A stretch of 64,000 bases of DNA from Streptomyces sp. NBC_00285 (GCF_036174265.1 NZ_CP108055.1:4340001-4404000), one strand, 5' to 3'. Positions 16,648 to 25,671 are shown, numbered from the stretch's first letter. Program-made: numbers and translations. The notes: a model not told the origin generated them from the letters alone.

Positions 16648-17939
16648 CCGACGGAGCCGAAGGCGTTGTCCATCTTCTTCGCCGCTTCACCGGAGGCCGC
16701 CGCCACGTCCTTCTTGCCGCTGATGACCTCCTGGAACATCGTCGGCAGCACCAGCGAGGAGTCGATCTGCGACCAGGCGGGCGAGGCGGGCACGAACTTC
16801 GTCCCGGCGGCGAGGGTCTGCGCGAAGGGCTTCACATACGGCTGCTCGGCGGCGGCCTGCTGCCGGACGTCCGCGAACGTCGGCAGGAACCCCATCGCGC
16901 CGAACATCGACGCCTGCGTCTTCTTCGAGGTGAGCTGTTCCATCAGGTCCACGGCCAGCGTCCGGTGGGCCGTGCTCTTGAGCACGCCGATGTTGTTGCC
17001 GCCCGCGAAGGCGGGAGCTATCGACCCGGCGGTGATCCCGGGCAGCGGCACCACCGCGTACTCGCCCTTGACCTTCCCGGCCTCGACGGCCGTATGGCTG
17101 AAGTCGCCGCCGATCGCCATCCCCGCCTTGCCCGCCGCGAACGCGGTGATCGTGTCGTTGCCGCCCATGCCGGCGCACTTCGCGGCGGGACAGTTGGTGT
17201 CGGTGAAGAGCGAGGTGTACTCCTTGATGCCCTTCTGCGCGGCCGCGCTGTCGATCGCGGAGGCGTACGACCCGCCCTTGCCTTCGGCGAGTTCGCCGCC
17301 GCCCGCCCAGATGAAGGGCATCGCGCCGTACGTGTAGGCGCCGCCGACGACGAGGCCGTACAACTCGGGCTTCGCGGCGCGGATCGTGCGGGCCGTGGTG
17401 GCCAACTCGGCCATCGTCCTCGGGACTTCGAGTCCGAGTTCCTTGAAGACGTCGGTGCGGTAGTAGAGGGCACGGACGCCGACGTAGAAGGGCGAGCCGT
17501 AGATCCTGCCGTCCACGGTGACCGACTGCCTGGCCGTGGGGTCGGTGTCCTTCGCCTGGTTCCAGTCGCCGAACTCCCTGGTGACGTCGAGGAGTCCGCC
17601 GTCCTTCACATAGCCGGCGGTGTCGGTGTTGCCGTACTCCATCACGTCGGGTGCGGAGGACGGATCGTTGAAGGCGGCCTTGACGCGCTGGGCGCGGGTC
17701 TCGACCGGGATGTACTCGACGTCGACCTTGGTGTCCCGGTGAGCCTTCTCGAAGGAGGCGACGACGGAGTCGACGACCTTCTCCTTCGGTTTGTTGCCGA
17801 CCTCCTGGAAGAGCCAGACGCGCAGGGTGCCGGTCTTCTCGTCCTTGTCGGAGGAGGAGTTGGAGGAGGTCTGGGGCGCGCAGGCGGTGACGACCAGGGC
17901 GGCCAGGAGCAGGGCGGGAAGGTGGGGGGAGAGCTTCAT
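16644..17939 (-). CDS. Sugar-binding lipoprotein of ABC importer
   Basis: 431 residues from ATG 17939 with GGAGGAA upstream. The signal peptide ends in a lipobox, ALLLAALVVTAC, so the protein is a membrane-anchored extracellular receptor. The family 1 solute-binding fold shows RVWLFQEVGNKPKEKVV early, DVMEYGNTDTAGYV and WAGGGELAEG. The partner GH20 enzyme suggests an N-acetylated amino sugar or chito-oligosaccharide ligand; this is inference. First gene of the operon; a palindrome about 23 bp before its start is a candidate operator. Confidence 0.9.
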   Translation of the reverse strand: MKLSPHLPALLLAALVVTACAPQTSSNSSSDKDEKTGTLRVWLFQEVGNKPKEKVVDSVVASFEKAHRDTKVDVEYIPVETRAQRVKAAFNDPSSAPDVMEYGNTDTAGYVKDGGLLDVTREFGDWNQAKDTDPTARQSVTVDGRIYGSPFYVGVRALYYRTDVFKELGLEVPRTMAELATTARTIRAAKPELYGLVVGGAYTYGAMPFIWAGGGELAEGKGGSYASAIDSAAAQKGIKEYTSLFTDTNCPAAKCAGMGGNDTITAFAAGKAGMAIGGDFSHTAVEAGKVKGEYAVVPLPGITAGSIAPAFAGGNNIGVLKSTAHRTLAVDLMEQLTSKKTQASMFGAMGFLPTFADVRQQAAAEQPYVKPFAQTLAAGTKFVPASPAWSQIDSSLVLPTMFQEVISGKKDVAAASGEAAKKMDNAFGSVG

Positions 17940-17961
17940 GGAGTGTTCCTCCGGGCGTGCG

Positions 17962-17976
17962 TTGCAACATATGCAA
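17962..17976. promoter_or_regulatory. Candidate operator TTGCA-N5-TGCAA upstream of the sugar importer
   Basis: The 15-bp palindrome TTGCAACATATGCAA lies 23 bp before the lipoprotein start. A related half-site AACGCAACGG follows on its far side (17991-18000). It does not resemble the DasR dre consensus. No regulator gene is adjacent. Confidence 0.5.
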
Positions 17977-18074
17977 TGACGGTTTCGCTCAACGCAACGG
18001 AGGTTATGGGTTACATGAACACGCCCACAAGAGGTCTCAACCACTTCGTGACCCTCGGCCCGCTCCGGCACACG

Positions 18075-18120
18075 CGAAGGCCCCCCGTGGCGCGCCGCAA
18101 CGCGACCCGGGGGGCCTTCG
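18075..18120 (-). terminator. Terminator of the DUF3039 gene
   Basis: A 12-bp perfect stem CGAAGGCCCCCC (18075-18086) / GGGGGGCCTTCG (18109-18120) with a 22-nt loop, 32 bp past the DUF3039 stop. It also shields the upstream region of the importer operon from read-through. Confidence 0.75.
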
Positions 18121-18151
18121 AAATCCTCAGAGCGTCACACGACGGACCGGA

Positions 18152-18436
18152 CTACTTGTCGCCGCCCTTGCCGCCCTCGTCGTCCCCGGATCCCATGGAC
18201 TCGTAGATCTCCTTGCACATGGGGCACACGGGGTACTTCTTGGGATCGCGGCCGGGCACCCACACCTTGCCGCACAGCGCCACGACGGGAGTCCCGTCGA
18301 GGGCACTCGCCATGATCTTGTCCTTCTGGACGTAGTGGGCGAAGCGCTCGTGGTCGCCGTCACCGTGGGACACCTGCGGCGTCGGCTCTACGAGGGTCCC
18401 CGTACCAGTCCCGCGCTCGGGCTCGAGAGTGCTCAT
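18152..18436 (-). CDS. DUF3039 small zinc-ribbon-like protein
   Basis: 94 residues from ATG 18436; the longer frame upstream is not favoured. The core HERFAHYVQKDKIMASALDGTPVVALCGKVW with a downstream CPMC pair, together with the earlier cysteine, is the conserved actinobacterial DUF3039 pattern and could bind a metal. The C-terminus is an acidic/glycine tail. Function unknown. It lies 29 bp downstream of yqgE-like gene on the same strand, a conserved pairing in Streptomyces. Confidence 0.85.
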   Translation of the reverse strand: MSTLEPERGTGTGTLVEPTPQVSHGDGDHERFAHYVQKDKIMASALDGTPVVALCGKVWVPGRDPKKYPVCPMCKEIYESMGSGDDEGGKGGDK

Positions 18437-18465
18437 GAAGCCAAGAGTACTGAAGGTCACATGCA

Positions 18466-19038
18466 TCAGTTGAGCGAAGGGTCGTCCGCGTAGGTGGCCA
18501 CCATCGCGAGTTCGTTGCGCTGGCGGCGCAGGACCTCGCGCCAGAGTCTCTCCGGGGACGGCGAGGAGACGTCGCCGGGTTCCGACTCGACGACGTACCA
18601 GGCTCCGTCCACCAGCTCGTCCTGCAGCTGGCCGGGGCCCCAGCCCGCGTAACCGGCGAAGATGCGCAGGCTACCGAGGGCCGAGGCGAGCAGCTCGGGC
18701 GGGGCCTCCAGGTCGACCAGTCCGATCGCGCCGTGCACTCTGCGCCAGCCCAGCGGGGCCCCGTCGACGGCCCCGCCGCCGGGTATGACGGCGACCCCCA
18801 GGGCCGAGTCGAGGGAGACCGGGCCGCCCTGGAAGACAACACCGGGTTCGCCGGCGAGGTCCGCCCAGCCCTCCAGGATGTCGCCGACGTCCACCGGGGT
18901 GGGGCGGTTGAGGACCACACCGAGCGAACCCTTCTCGTCGTGGTCGAGAAGGAGCACCACCGCGCGGTCGAAGTTCGGGTCCGCCAGGGCGGGTGTTGCC
19001 ACGAGCAACCGCCCTGTGAGCGAGGACACCTCGGTCAT
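18466..19038 (-). CDS. YqgE/AlgH family protein
   Basis: 190 residues from ATG 19038; an alternative ATG at 19047 would add three residues. The family hallmarks are GRLLVATPALADPNFDRAVV at the start, GSLGVVLNRPT, FQGGPV and IFAGYAGWGPGQLQDE. The protein is cytoplasmic and of uncertain function; AlgH affects alginate production in Pseudomonas. It is divergent from murA across a 253-bp region that must hold both promoters. Confidence 0.9.
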   Translation of the reverse strand: MTEVSSLTGRLLVATPALADPNFDRAVVLLLDHDEKGSLGVVLNRPTPVDVGDILEGWADLAGEPGVVFQGGPVSLDSALGVAVIPGGGAVDGAPLGWRRVHGAIGLVDLEAPPELLASALGSLRIFAGYAGWGPGQLQDELVDGAWYVVESEPGDVSSPSPERLWREVLRRQRNELAMVATYADDPSLN

Positions 19039-19291
19039 GCCAGACATGATCCCGCATCTTCCCTCGAAGTGTGGAGGCAATGCGTTCACCGCCGAGGTTG
19101 CAGCTCAGAGCGCAACCGTGCGCCCCACGCGTGCGACACGCGCCCGTGACCCCATGTGCCCGACAGGGAACGGCCCGTGTTGTGACAGAGCTATGACGTG
19201 GTTGGGCGGCACTTGGGCTTACAGAAGGGGGGTGGGCGGCGATTACCCTTTCCCTTCTGGTCCCTGCCCGACTCATCGGAACGCGAGATAC

Positions 19292-20638
19292 ATGACCGTC
19301 AACGGCTCAGACGACGTACTGCTTGTCCACGGCGGAACCCCGCTGGAGGGTGAGATCCGTGTCCGCGGTGCGAAGAACCTCGTACCGAAGGCCATGGTCG
19401 CCGCCCTGCTGGGCAGCGGACCGAGTCGACTGCGCAACGTTCCGGACATCCGTGACGTGCGCGTCGTACGAGGGCTGCTGCAATTGCACGGGGTGACGGT
19501 CCGTCCGGGTGAGGAACCGGGCGAGCTGGTGATGGACCCGACCCATGTCGAGAGCGCCAACGTCGCTGACATCGATGCCCACGCGGGGTCGAGCCGCATC
19601 CCGATCCTTCTGTGCGGGCCGCTGCTGCACCGCCTCGGGCACGCGTTCATCCCGGGCCTCGGCGGCTGCGACATCGGCGGCCGGCCCATCGACTTCCACT
19701 TCGAGGTGCTGCGGCAGTTCGGCGCGACGATCGAGAAGCGCGCGGACGGTCAGTTCCTGGAGGCGCCCCGGCGGCTGCGCGGCACGAAGATCCGGCTGCC
19801 GTACCCGTCGGTGGGTGCGACCGAGCAGGTGCTGCTCACCGCCGTCCTCGCCGAGGGCGTCACCGAGCTCTCGAACGCGGCCGTGGAGCCGGAGATCGAG
19901 GACCTGATCTGCGTTCTGCAGAAAATGGGCGCCATCATCGCGATGGACACCGACCGGACCATCCGCGTCACCGGTGTGGACCAGCTCGGCGGCTACAACC
20001 ACGCGGCCCTGCCGGACCGTCTGGAGGCGGCCTCCTGGGCGTCCGCGGCGCTGGCGACCGAGGGGAACATCTACGTCCGCGGCGCCCAGCAGCGCTCGAT
20101 GATGACGTTCCTGAACACCTACCGGAAGGTGGGTGGCGCCTTCGAGATCGACGACCAGGGCATCCGCTTCTGGCACCCCGGCAGCCAGTTGAAGTCCATC
20201 GCGCTCGAAACCGACGTGCACCCGGGCTTCCAGACGGACTGGCAGCAGCCCCTGGTGGTCGCCCTGACGCAGGCCACGGGCCTGTCGATCGTCCACGAGA
20301 CGGTGTACGAGTCCCGCCTCGGATTCACCTCCGCGCTGAACCAGATGGGTGCTCACATCCAGCTGTACCGCGAGTGCCTGGGCGGCTCGAGCTGCCGCTT
20401 CGGCCAGCGCAACTTCCTCCATTCGGCGGTCGTCTCGGGTCCGACCCGCCTCCAGGGAGCCGACCTGGTCATCCCCGACCTGCGCGGCGGCTTCTCGTAC
20501 CTCATCGCGGCGCTGGCCGCCCAGGGCACCTCACGGGTCCACGGCATCGACCTCATCAACCGCGGCTACGAGAACTTCATGGAGAAGCTCGTGGAGCTGG
20601 GCGCGAAGGTGGAACTGCCGGGCAAGGCACTCGGATAG
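19292..20638 (+). CDS. murA: UDP-N-acetylglucosamine 1-carboxyvinyltransferase
   Basis: 448 residues. MurA transfers enolpyruvate from PEP to UDP-GlcNAc in the first committed step of peptidoglycan synthesis in the cytoplasm. The EPSP-synthase-like fold begins with the GAKNLVPKAMVAALL loop. The catalytic cysteine is in GLGGCDIGGRPIDFH (about residue 124), the position that fosfomycin alkylates, unlike the Asp form of mycobacteria. Start ATG 19292 is chosen by homology; the frame is open far upstream without support. Monocistronic, followed by two hairpins. Confidence 0.9.
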   Translation: MTVNGSDDVLLVHGGTPLEGEIRVRGAKNLVPKAMVAALLGSGPSRLRNVPDIRDVRVVRGLLQLHGVTVRPGEEPGELVMDPTHVESANVADIDAHAGSSRIPILLCGPLLHRLGHAFIPGLGGCDIGGRPIDFHFEVLRQFGATIEKRADGQFLEAPRRLRGTKIRLPYPSVGATEQVLLTAVLAEGVTELSNAAVEPEIEDLICVLQKMGAIIAMDTDRTIRVTGVDQLGGYNHAALPDRLEAASWASAALATEGNIYVRGAQQRSMMTFLNTYRKVGGAFEIDDQGIRFWHPGSQLKSIALETDVHPGFQTDWQQPLVVALTQATGLSIVHETVYESRLGFTSALNQMGAHIQLYRECLGGSSCRFGQRNFLHSAVVSGPTRLQGADLVIPDLRGGFSYLIAALAAQGTSRVHGIDLINRGYENFMEKLVELGAKVELPGKALG

Positions 20639-20656
20639 CAGCAGGTCGTACATACA

Positions 20657-20697
20657 CCGATGGGGCGGGCTCCCACTGCGGAAGCCTGCCCCATCGG
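20657..20697 (+). terminator. murA terminator hairpin
   Basis: CCGATGGGGC (20657-20666) pairs with GCCCCATCGG (20688-20697), 10 bp perfect with further pairing in the loop, 18 bp past the murA stop. Confidence 0.75.
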
Positions 20698-20744
20698 CAT
20701 GCGGAACCTCGTCCGGCCGTGACAGCAGGGCCGTGGGTACGACG

Positions 20745-20778
20745 ATGGGGCGGCCCTCGGTGAGAGAGGCCGCCCCAT
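20745..20778 (-). terminator. hupA terminator hairpin
   Basis: ATGGGGCGGCC (20745-20755) pairs with GGCCGCCCCAT (20768-20778), an 11-bp stem 45 bp past the hupA stop. It shares the GATGGGGCGG block with the murA hairpin. Confidence 0.7.
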
Positions 20779-20823
20779 TGGCGTTACTGAGCCTGTACGT
20801 CGTCCCGGGACGTACCGTCAGGC

Positions 20824-21105
20824 TTACTTGCCCTTGGCGGCTTCCTTGAGCTTGGAGCCCGCCGAAACCTTGACGCTGTAGCCGGCCGGGATCTGGATCG
20901 GGTCGCCGGTCTGCGGGTTGCGCGCGGTACGAGCGGCACGGTGGGTGCGCTCGAAGGTCAGGAAGCCGGGGATGGTGACCTTCTCGTCACCCTTGGCGAC
21001 GATCTCGCCGACGGTCTCGGCGAACGCGGCCAGAACGGCGTCGGCGTCCTTGCGGGTCACCTCGGCGCGGTCGGCCAGCGCGGCCACCAGCTCACTGCGG
21101 TTCAT
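20824..21105 (-). CDS. hupA: DNA-binding protein HU
   Basis: 93 residues, all HU: MNRSELVAALADRAEVTRKD at the N-terminus, the GFLTFERTHRAARTARNPQTG beta-arm segment with the DNA-bending RNPQTG, and a basic SKLKEAAKGK end. It packages and bends chromosomal DNA as a homodimer. Lacking the long lysine-rich tail of HupS, it is the HupA-type paralogue. GGGAG precedes the ATG. By context it corresponds to S. coelicolor SCO2950 (from memory). Confidence 0.95.
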   Translation of the reverse strand: MNRSELVAALADRAEVTRKDADAVLAAFAETVGEIVAKGDEKVTIPGFLTFERTHRAARTARNPQTGDPIQIPAGYSVKVSAGSKLKEAAKGK

Positions 21106-21399
21106 GTTGTTACTCCCGTGTTCTTCTTGCCGTTGGGGTGTGCCTCGCGGCAGGGCCGCACACGTGGCACAGCGAAGCCGATGCGCTCGCGCCCAGTGAC
21201 GCATCCTGCCCCTACCTGCTGCGGGAAAGCCAATCCGGCACCCGCAGGACTCGTGAGAACACCCTAGGGGGTCACACGAACAGGGGCCTGGGCGTGGCGC
21301 CACCATAGAGGGTGACGTGAAGCGCCCGGTTTCGCGACGCGCCGGGCCGGAGGGCCACCGTGGCGATCCTCACAGCCGGCGCCCACTGTAGACGCGGCC

Positions 21400-22815
21400 C
21401 TACGCCGTCGCCCCCGCGGCCTTCGCCGCGTCCCGCACCGCACCCGCGACCGCACCGGCGACCTTGTCGTTGAACACGCTCGGGATGATGTAGTTCGGGT
21501 TCAGCTCGTCCTCGGTCACGACGGCCGCGAGCGCCTTCGCTGCCGCGAGCATCATCTCCGTGTTGACGGTGCGGGACTGAGCGTCCAGCAGACCGCGGAA
21601 GACACCCGGGAAGACCAGCACGTTGTTGATCTGGTTGGGGAAGTCGGAGCGGCCGGTGGCCACGACAGCCGCCGTCTCACGGGCGATCGTCGGGTCGACC
21701 TCGGGGTCGGGATTCGCGAGCGCGAACACAATCGCACCCTCGGCCATGGCGGCCACGTCGGCGCCGTCGAGGACGTTCGGGGCCGAGACGCCGATGAAGA
21801 CGTCGGCGCCGCGCACGGCCTCCTTCAGCGTGCCCGTCAGGCTCTCCGGGTTGGTGTTGTCGGCGATCCAGCGCAGCGGCGAGTCGGCGGCGGCGTCCAC
21901 CAGGTCCTCGCGGCCGGCGTGCACGACGCCGTGGATGTCGGCGACGACGGCGTTCTTGACGCCCGCGGCGATGAGGAGCTTGAGAATGGCCGTACCGGCC
22001 GCGCCGGCGCCGGACATGACGACCCGGATGTTCTCGATCGCCTTGCCGGTGACGCGAAGTGCGTTCGTCAGGGCGGCGAGGCAGACGATCGCCGTGCCGT
22101 GCTGGTCGTCGTGGAAGACGGGGATGTCGAGGGCCTCGCGCAGGCGGGCCTCGATCTCGAAGCAGCGCGGCGCGGAGATGTCCTCGAGGTTGATACCGGC
22201 GAACCCGGGGGCGATCGCCTTGACGATCTCGACGATCGCGTCGGTGTCCTGGGTGTCCAGGCACAGCGGCCAGGCGTCGATGCCGGCGAACCGCTTGAAG
22301 AGGGCCGCCTTGCCCTCCATGACCGGGAGGGCGGCCATGGGGCCGATGTTGCCCAGGCCCAGCACGGCCGAACCGTCCGTCACGACCGCAACGGAGTTGC
22401 GCTTGATGGTGAGGCGGCGCGCGTCCTCGGGGTTCTCGGCGATCGCCATGCAGACCCGGGCGACACCCGGCGTGTAGATCATCGAGAGGTCGTCACGGTT
22501 GCGGATGGGGTGCTTCGACGCCATCTCGATCTTGCCGCCGAGGTGCATGAGGAACGTACGGTCGGACACCTTGCCGAGCGTGACGCCCTCGATGCCGCGC
22601 AGCTCCTCGACGATCTCTTCGGCGTGCGTGGTCGAACTGGCCGCGATGGTGACGTCGATCCGGAGCTTTTCGTGACCGGAGGCGGTGACGTCGAGGCCGG
22701 TCACCGAGCCTCCGGAGGACTCCACAGCGGTGGTGAGCTGCGATACGGCGGTTCCGCTCGCGGGCACCTCCAGCCGGACCGTCATCGAGTAGGAGACGCT
22801 GGGCGCCGTTGCCAT
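21400..22815 (-). CDS. Malic enzyme with N-terminal ACT domain
   Basis: 471 residues. Residues 1-85 form an ACT-like domain (SVSYSMTVRLEV, HAEEIVEELRGIEGV), which in other enzymes binds small effectors such as amino acids. The rest is a malate dehydrogenase (decarboxylating): IYTPGVARVCMAIAE, VVTDGSAVLGLGNIG, FHDDQHGTAIV with metal ligands, and a MSGAGAAGTAILKLL dinucleotide-binding loop. It converts malate to pyruvate and CO2 and makes NAD(P)H, supplying lipid or antibiotic synthesis. The ACT fusion suggests feedback control. Cofactor (NAD or NADP) cannot be decided by eye. Confidence 0.9.
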   Translation of the reverse strand: MATAPSVSYSMTVRLEVPASGTAVSQLTTAVESSGGSVTGLDVTASGHEKLRIDVTIAASSTTHAEEIVEELRGIEGVTLGKVSDRTFLMHLGGKIEMASKHPIRNRDDLSMIYTPGVARVCMAIAENPEDARRLTIKRNSVAVVTDGSAVLGLGNIGPMAALPVMEGKAALFKRFAGIDAWPLCLDTQDTDAIVEIVKAIAPGFAGINLEDISAPRCFEIEARLREALDIPVFHDDQHGTAIVCLAALTNALRVTGKAIENIRVVMSGAGAAGTAILKLLIAAGVKNAVVADIHGVVHAGREDLVDAAADSPLRWIADNTNPESLTGTLKEAVRGADVFIGVSAPNVLDGADVAAMAEGAIVFALANPDPEVDPTIARETAAVVATGRSDFPNQINNVLVFPGVFRGLLDAQSRTVNTEMMLAAAKALAAVVTEDELNPNYIIPSVFNDKVAGAVAGAVRDAAKAAGATA

Positions 22816-23015
22816 GGCCGACTTCCTCTGCTTTCACTCTGGTTCGCCGCGCAGTGTCCGCGCCGGTCTTCCCACCGACCTGCTCTTCTGCCGGGGGTCC
22901 GGGGGTTATCTCCCGGGAAAGACGCAGCCACCTGTGCGCTGATGCCGTCCGATCGTCGCACCTACTGAGGAGTAGGCGTTAGCCGCACAGGGTTGCGGAC
23001 TTTGTGTTCACGAGA

Positions 23016-23046
23016 AGAGGCCCACGTCCCCTGGACGTGGGCCTCT
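23016..23046 (-). terminator. HelD-like gene terminator
   Basis: A 14-bp perfect stem AGAGGCCCACGTCC (23016-23029) / GGACGTGGGCCTCT (23033-23046) with a 3-nt loop, 150 bp past the helicase stop. The rest of the 380-bp gap 22816-23195 holds the malic enzyme promoter region; no gene is seen in it. Confidence 0.75.
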
Positions 23047-23195
23047 CGTCAAGTCAGTGACACCGACCCGCCATGCTCGCCTCGCGGCAAGTGGTCGCTC
23101 GTGGCGACGAAGGTTGGGCCCGGGGGCTTGGATCGGGCCGGTGTCACACCCAGGCTAACAAACGGATCCCGAAAGACCATTCCCGTCCCGCGAGT

Positions 23196-25607
23196 TCAAT
23201 CTCTCAGCAGATCCGGCACCCCGTCCGCGTTTGGCTGGTCCCGGTCCGCCGACACCACGGTCAGCTGCTGGGTCGCCCGGGTGAGCGCGACGTACAGCAC
23301 ACGCAGGCCGGCCGGTGACTCGTCGGCGATCTCGGCCGGGGAGACGACGATCGACGCGTCGTACTCCAGGCCCTTGGCCTCCAGGCTGCCCAGCGCGACC
23401 ACGCGGTCGCCGAGCCCGGTGAGCCAGCGGGCCGCCTCCTCGCGCCGGTTCATGGCGACGACGACGCCGACGGTGCCGTCGACGAGGTCGAGGAGCCGGG
23501 CCGCCTCCTCCCGGACGGTGTCGCCCAGGGATTTCCGTACGACCGTGCCGTGTCGGCTGTTCGTGGTCACGAAACGCGGCTGGACGCCGGTGGACCGTAC
23601 GGCCGACGGGGAGATCGCACCGGGCATGGCCAGTGCGAGGACCTTGGCCGCGAGGTCGGCGATCTCGGAGGGGTTGCGGTAGTTGACGGTGAGCTGGAAG
23701 CGGCGGCGGGGGCGGGTACCGAGGGCCTCGTCGCGGGCCTCGGCGGCCTCGTCGGGGTCGGACCAGGAGGACTGGGCCGGGTCTCCCACGACCGTCCAGG
23801 TGGCGTGCCGGCCGCGGCGGCCGACCATGCGCCACTGCATCGGCGTGAGGTCCTGGGCCTCGTCGACGATGACGTGGGCGTACTCGACCCGTTCCTGGGC
23901 GAGCCGCTCGGCCCGCTCGCGCTGCGTCTCCTCGCGGACCGGCATCAGCTCCTCCAGGCCCGTGAGCTGGTCGAGCGGATCCAGGTCCCGCCTCCTGCGC
24001 GGGCGGGACGGGACGCCGAGCAGCGCCTGGAGCTCGTCGAGCATGGCGATGTCGTGCACGGAGAGGCCGTCCCGTCTGAGCGAGCGGGCGACCCTGCGGA
24101 CCTCGCCGGGGTTGAGGATCCGGCGGGCCCAGCGGCCCAGGCGCCGCTCGTCGGCCATGGCGGCGAGGACGGACTTCGGAGTGAGCTCCGGCCACCAGGC
24201 GTCGAAGAACGCGATGAAGCTGTCCTCCGAGGTGATGTCCTCGTCGAACGACGACCGCAGTTCGGCGGCCAGCTCCGGATCGGCGTGCCGGGTTCCCGAC
24301 CCGGACCTGGTCCACAGGGCGTCCAGGAGCAGCCTGCGGGCGCGGGGGCGCAGCAGGTTGACGGGCGCGGTGCCGCTGAGGGCGGACTGGCGGATACGTT
24401 CCAGCTCGTCCGCCTCCAGTTCGAGCCGGCGCCCGAAGGCGACGACGCGCAGCCGGGTGGCGGCGCCTCCGGACGCCCCGGAGGTGATCCCGGGGGTGTC
24501 CTCCTCGCCGAAGGCCAGCTGCCCGGGGCCGCTGCCGCTGCCGCTCCCCAGGCTCCGGGTCCCCGTCTCCAGCGCCCCGTGCGCCGCCTTCCGCAGGACC
24601 TTCAGCATCCGGTACGACCCCTTGGCGCGGGCCACCGACGGGGAGTCGTACACGGTGGCCTCGACGCCGTCGACGAGCGAGCCGATCGCCCGGATGGCGA
24701 CCTGGCCCTCCTCGCCGAGGGACGGCAGGACGCCCTCGGTGTACGCGACGAGCAGGGGCGTGGGCGAGACGATGAGGATGCCGCCCGCGTAGCGACGGCG
24801 GTCCTGGTAGAGCAGATACGCGGCGCGGTGCAGGGCCACGGCGGTCTTGCCCGTGCCGGGGCCGCCCTCGACGTACGTCACCGAGGCCGCGGGGGCCCTG
24901 ATGACCAGGTCCTGCTCGGCCTGGATGGAGGCGACGATGTCCCGCATGGTGTGGCTGCGGGCCTGTCCGAGCGCGGCCATCAGGGCGCCGTCGCCGATGA
25001 CGGGCAGCTCGTGGCCGTCGAGGAGGGCCTTGAGCTCGGGGCGCATGAGGTCGTCCTCGACGCCGAGCACCCTGCGGCCCTTGGACCGGATGACGCGGCG
25101 CCGTACGACACGCCCGGGATCCACCGGAGTGGACCTGTAGAAGGGCGCTGCGGCCGGTGCCCGCCAGTCGATGACCAGCGGGGCGTACTCGGAGTCCAGG
25201 ACGCCGATCCGGCCGATGTGCAGGGTCTCCGCGATGTCCGCGGTGTTGTCCTCCCGGACTGCGCCGTCGGCGGGCTCCACGGCGGTGTAGGCGCCGTCCG
25301 GGCCCTTCCTGCCGTCCCTGCCCAGGAGCAGGTCGATCCGGCCGAAGAGGAAGTCCTCGAACTCGTTGTTGAGGCGGTTGAGGTGGACGCCGGCCCGGAA
25401 GACCTGGGCGTCCCGCTCCGCGAGCGCGCCAGGTGTGCCCACCTGGCCGCGCTTGGCCGCGTCGTTCATCAGGAACTCTGCCTCGTGGATCTTCTCCTCG
25501 AGGCGCCGGTACACCCGGTCCAGATGTTCCTGTTCCACGCTGATCTCGCGGTCCCGAATTGAGTCGGAAACCGAGTCGACCGCGGTCGGTTGAGCCTGAG
25601 CGGCCAC
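23196..25607 (-). CDS. HelD-like RNA-polymerase-associated superfamily 1 helicase
   Basis: 803 residues. The N-terminal 100 residues are coiled-coil-like (EQEHLDRVYRRLEEKIHEAE), the part that in HelD enters the RNAP secondary channel. UvrD-type motifs follow: Walker A EGGPGTGKTAVAL (about 250), VIVDEAQDLTPMQW (motif II), VGDPAQSSW (motif III), VNYRNPSEI (motif IV), LRVLYVALTRATQQL (motif VI). HelD proteins recycle stalled RNAP with ATP; some actinobacterial relatives give rifamycin tolerance. The GTG at 25607 has AGGGGG upstream, in a hairpin arm (see the next entry). Whether this is the rifamycin-linked HelR type is not settled by sequence reading. Confidence 0.85.
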   Translation of the reverse strand: MAAQAQPTAVDSVSDSIRDREISVEQEHLDRVYRRLEEKIHEAEFLMNDAAKRGQVGTPGALAERDAQVFRAGVHLNRLNNEFEDFLFGRIDLLLGRDGRKGPDGAYTAVEPADGAVREDNTADIAETLHIGRIGVLDSEYAPLVIDWRAPAAAPFYRSTPVDPGRVVRRRVIRSKGRRVLGVEDDLMRPELKALLDGHELPVIGDGALMAALGQARSHTMRDIVASIQAEQDLVIRAPAASVTYVEGGPGTGKTAVALHRAAYLLYQDRRRYAGGILIVSPTPLLVAYTEGVLPSLGEEGQVAIRAIGSLVDGVEATVYDSPSVARAKGSYRMLKVLRKAAHGALETGTRSLGSGSGSGPGQLAFGEEDTPGITSGASGGAATRLRVVAFGRRLELEADELERIRQSALSGTAPVNLLRPRARRLLLDALWTRSGSGTRHADPELAAELRSSFDEDITSEDSFIAFFDAWWPELTPKSVLAAMADERRLGRWARRILNPGEVRRVARSLRRDGLSVHDIAMLDELQALLGVPSRPRRRRDLDPLDQLTGLEELMPVREETQRERAERLAQERVEYAHVIVDEAQDLTPMQWRMVGRRGRHATWTVVGDPAQSSWSDPDEAAEARDEALGTRPRRRFQLTVNYRNPSEIADLAAKVLALAMPGAISPSAVRSTGVQPRFVTTNSRHGTVVRKSLGDTVREEAARLLDLVDGTVGVVVAMNRREEAARWLTGLGDRVVALGSLEAKGLEYDASIVVSPAEIADESPAGLRVLYVALTRATQQLTVVSADRDQPNADGVPDLLRD

Positions 25608-25608
25608 C

Positions 25609-25660
25609 GGGCCCCCTTCTGACGTGCTGGGCAGCCGTCAACCGTACGCGAAGGGGGCCC
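25609..25660 (-). terminator. rsuA terminator whose 3' arm contains the helD-like ribosome-binding site
   Basis: GGGCCCCCTTC (25609-25619) and GAAGGGGGCCC (25650-25660) form an 11-bp perfect stem with a 30-nt loop. Read on the minus strand it lies 11 bp past the rsuA stop, and its downstream arm GAAGGGGGCCC includes the Shine-Dalgarno sequence of the helicase gene, 1 bp from the GTG. It may act as terminator and as translation block for read-through RNA. Confidence 0.65.
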
Positions 25661-25671
25661 CTAGCGGGAAG

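Noticed and set aside
17940..18074. DasR dre site before the importer
   Set aside because: No ACTGGTCTAGACCA-like sequence; only TTGCA-N5-TGCAA is seen.
25608..25671. Rifamycin-associated element upstream of the HelD-like gene
   Set aside because: The palindrome here is GGGCCCCC-type and fits a terminator; it does not resemble the remembered GGGGCTTGCGGCAAG-type element.
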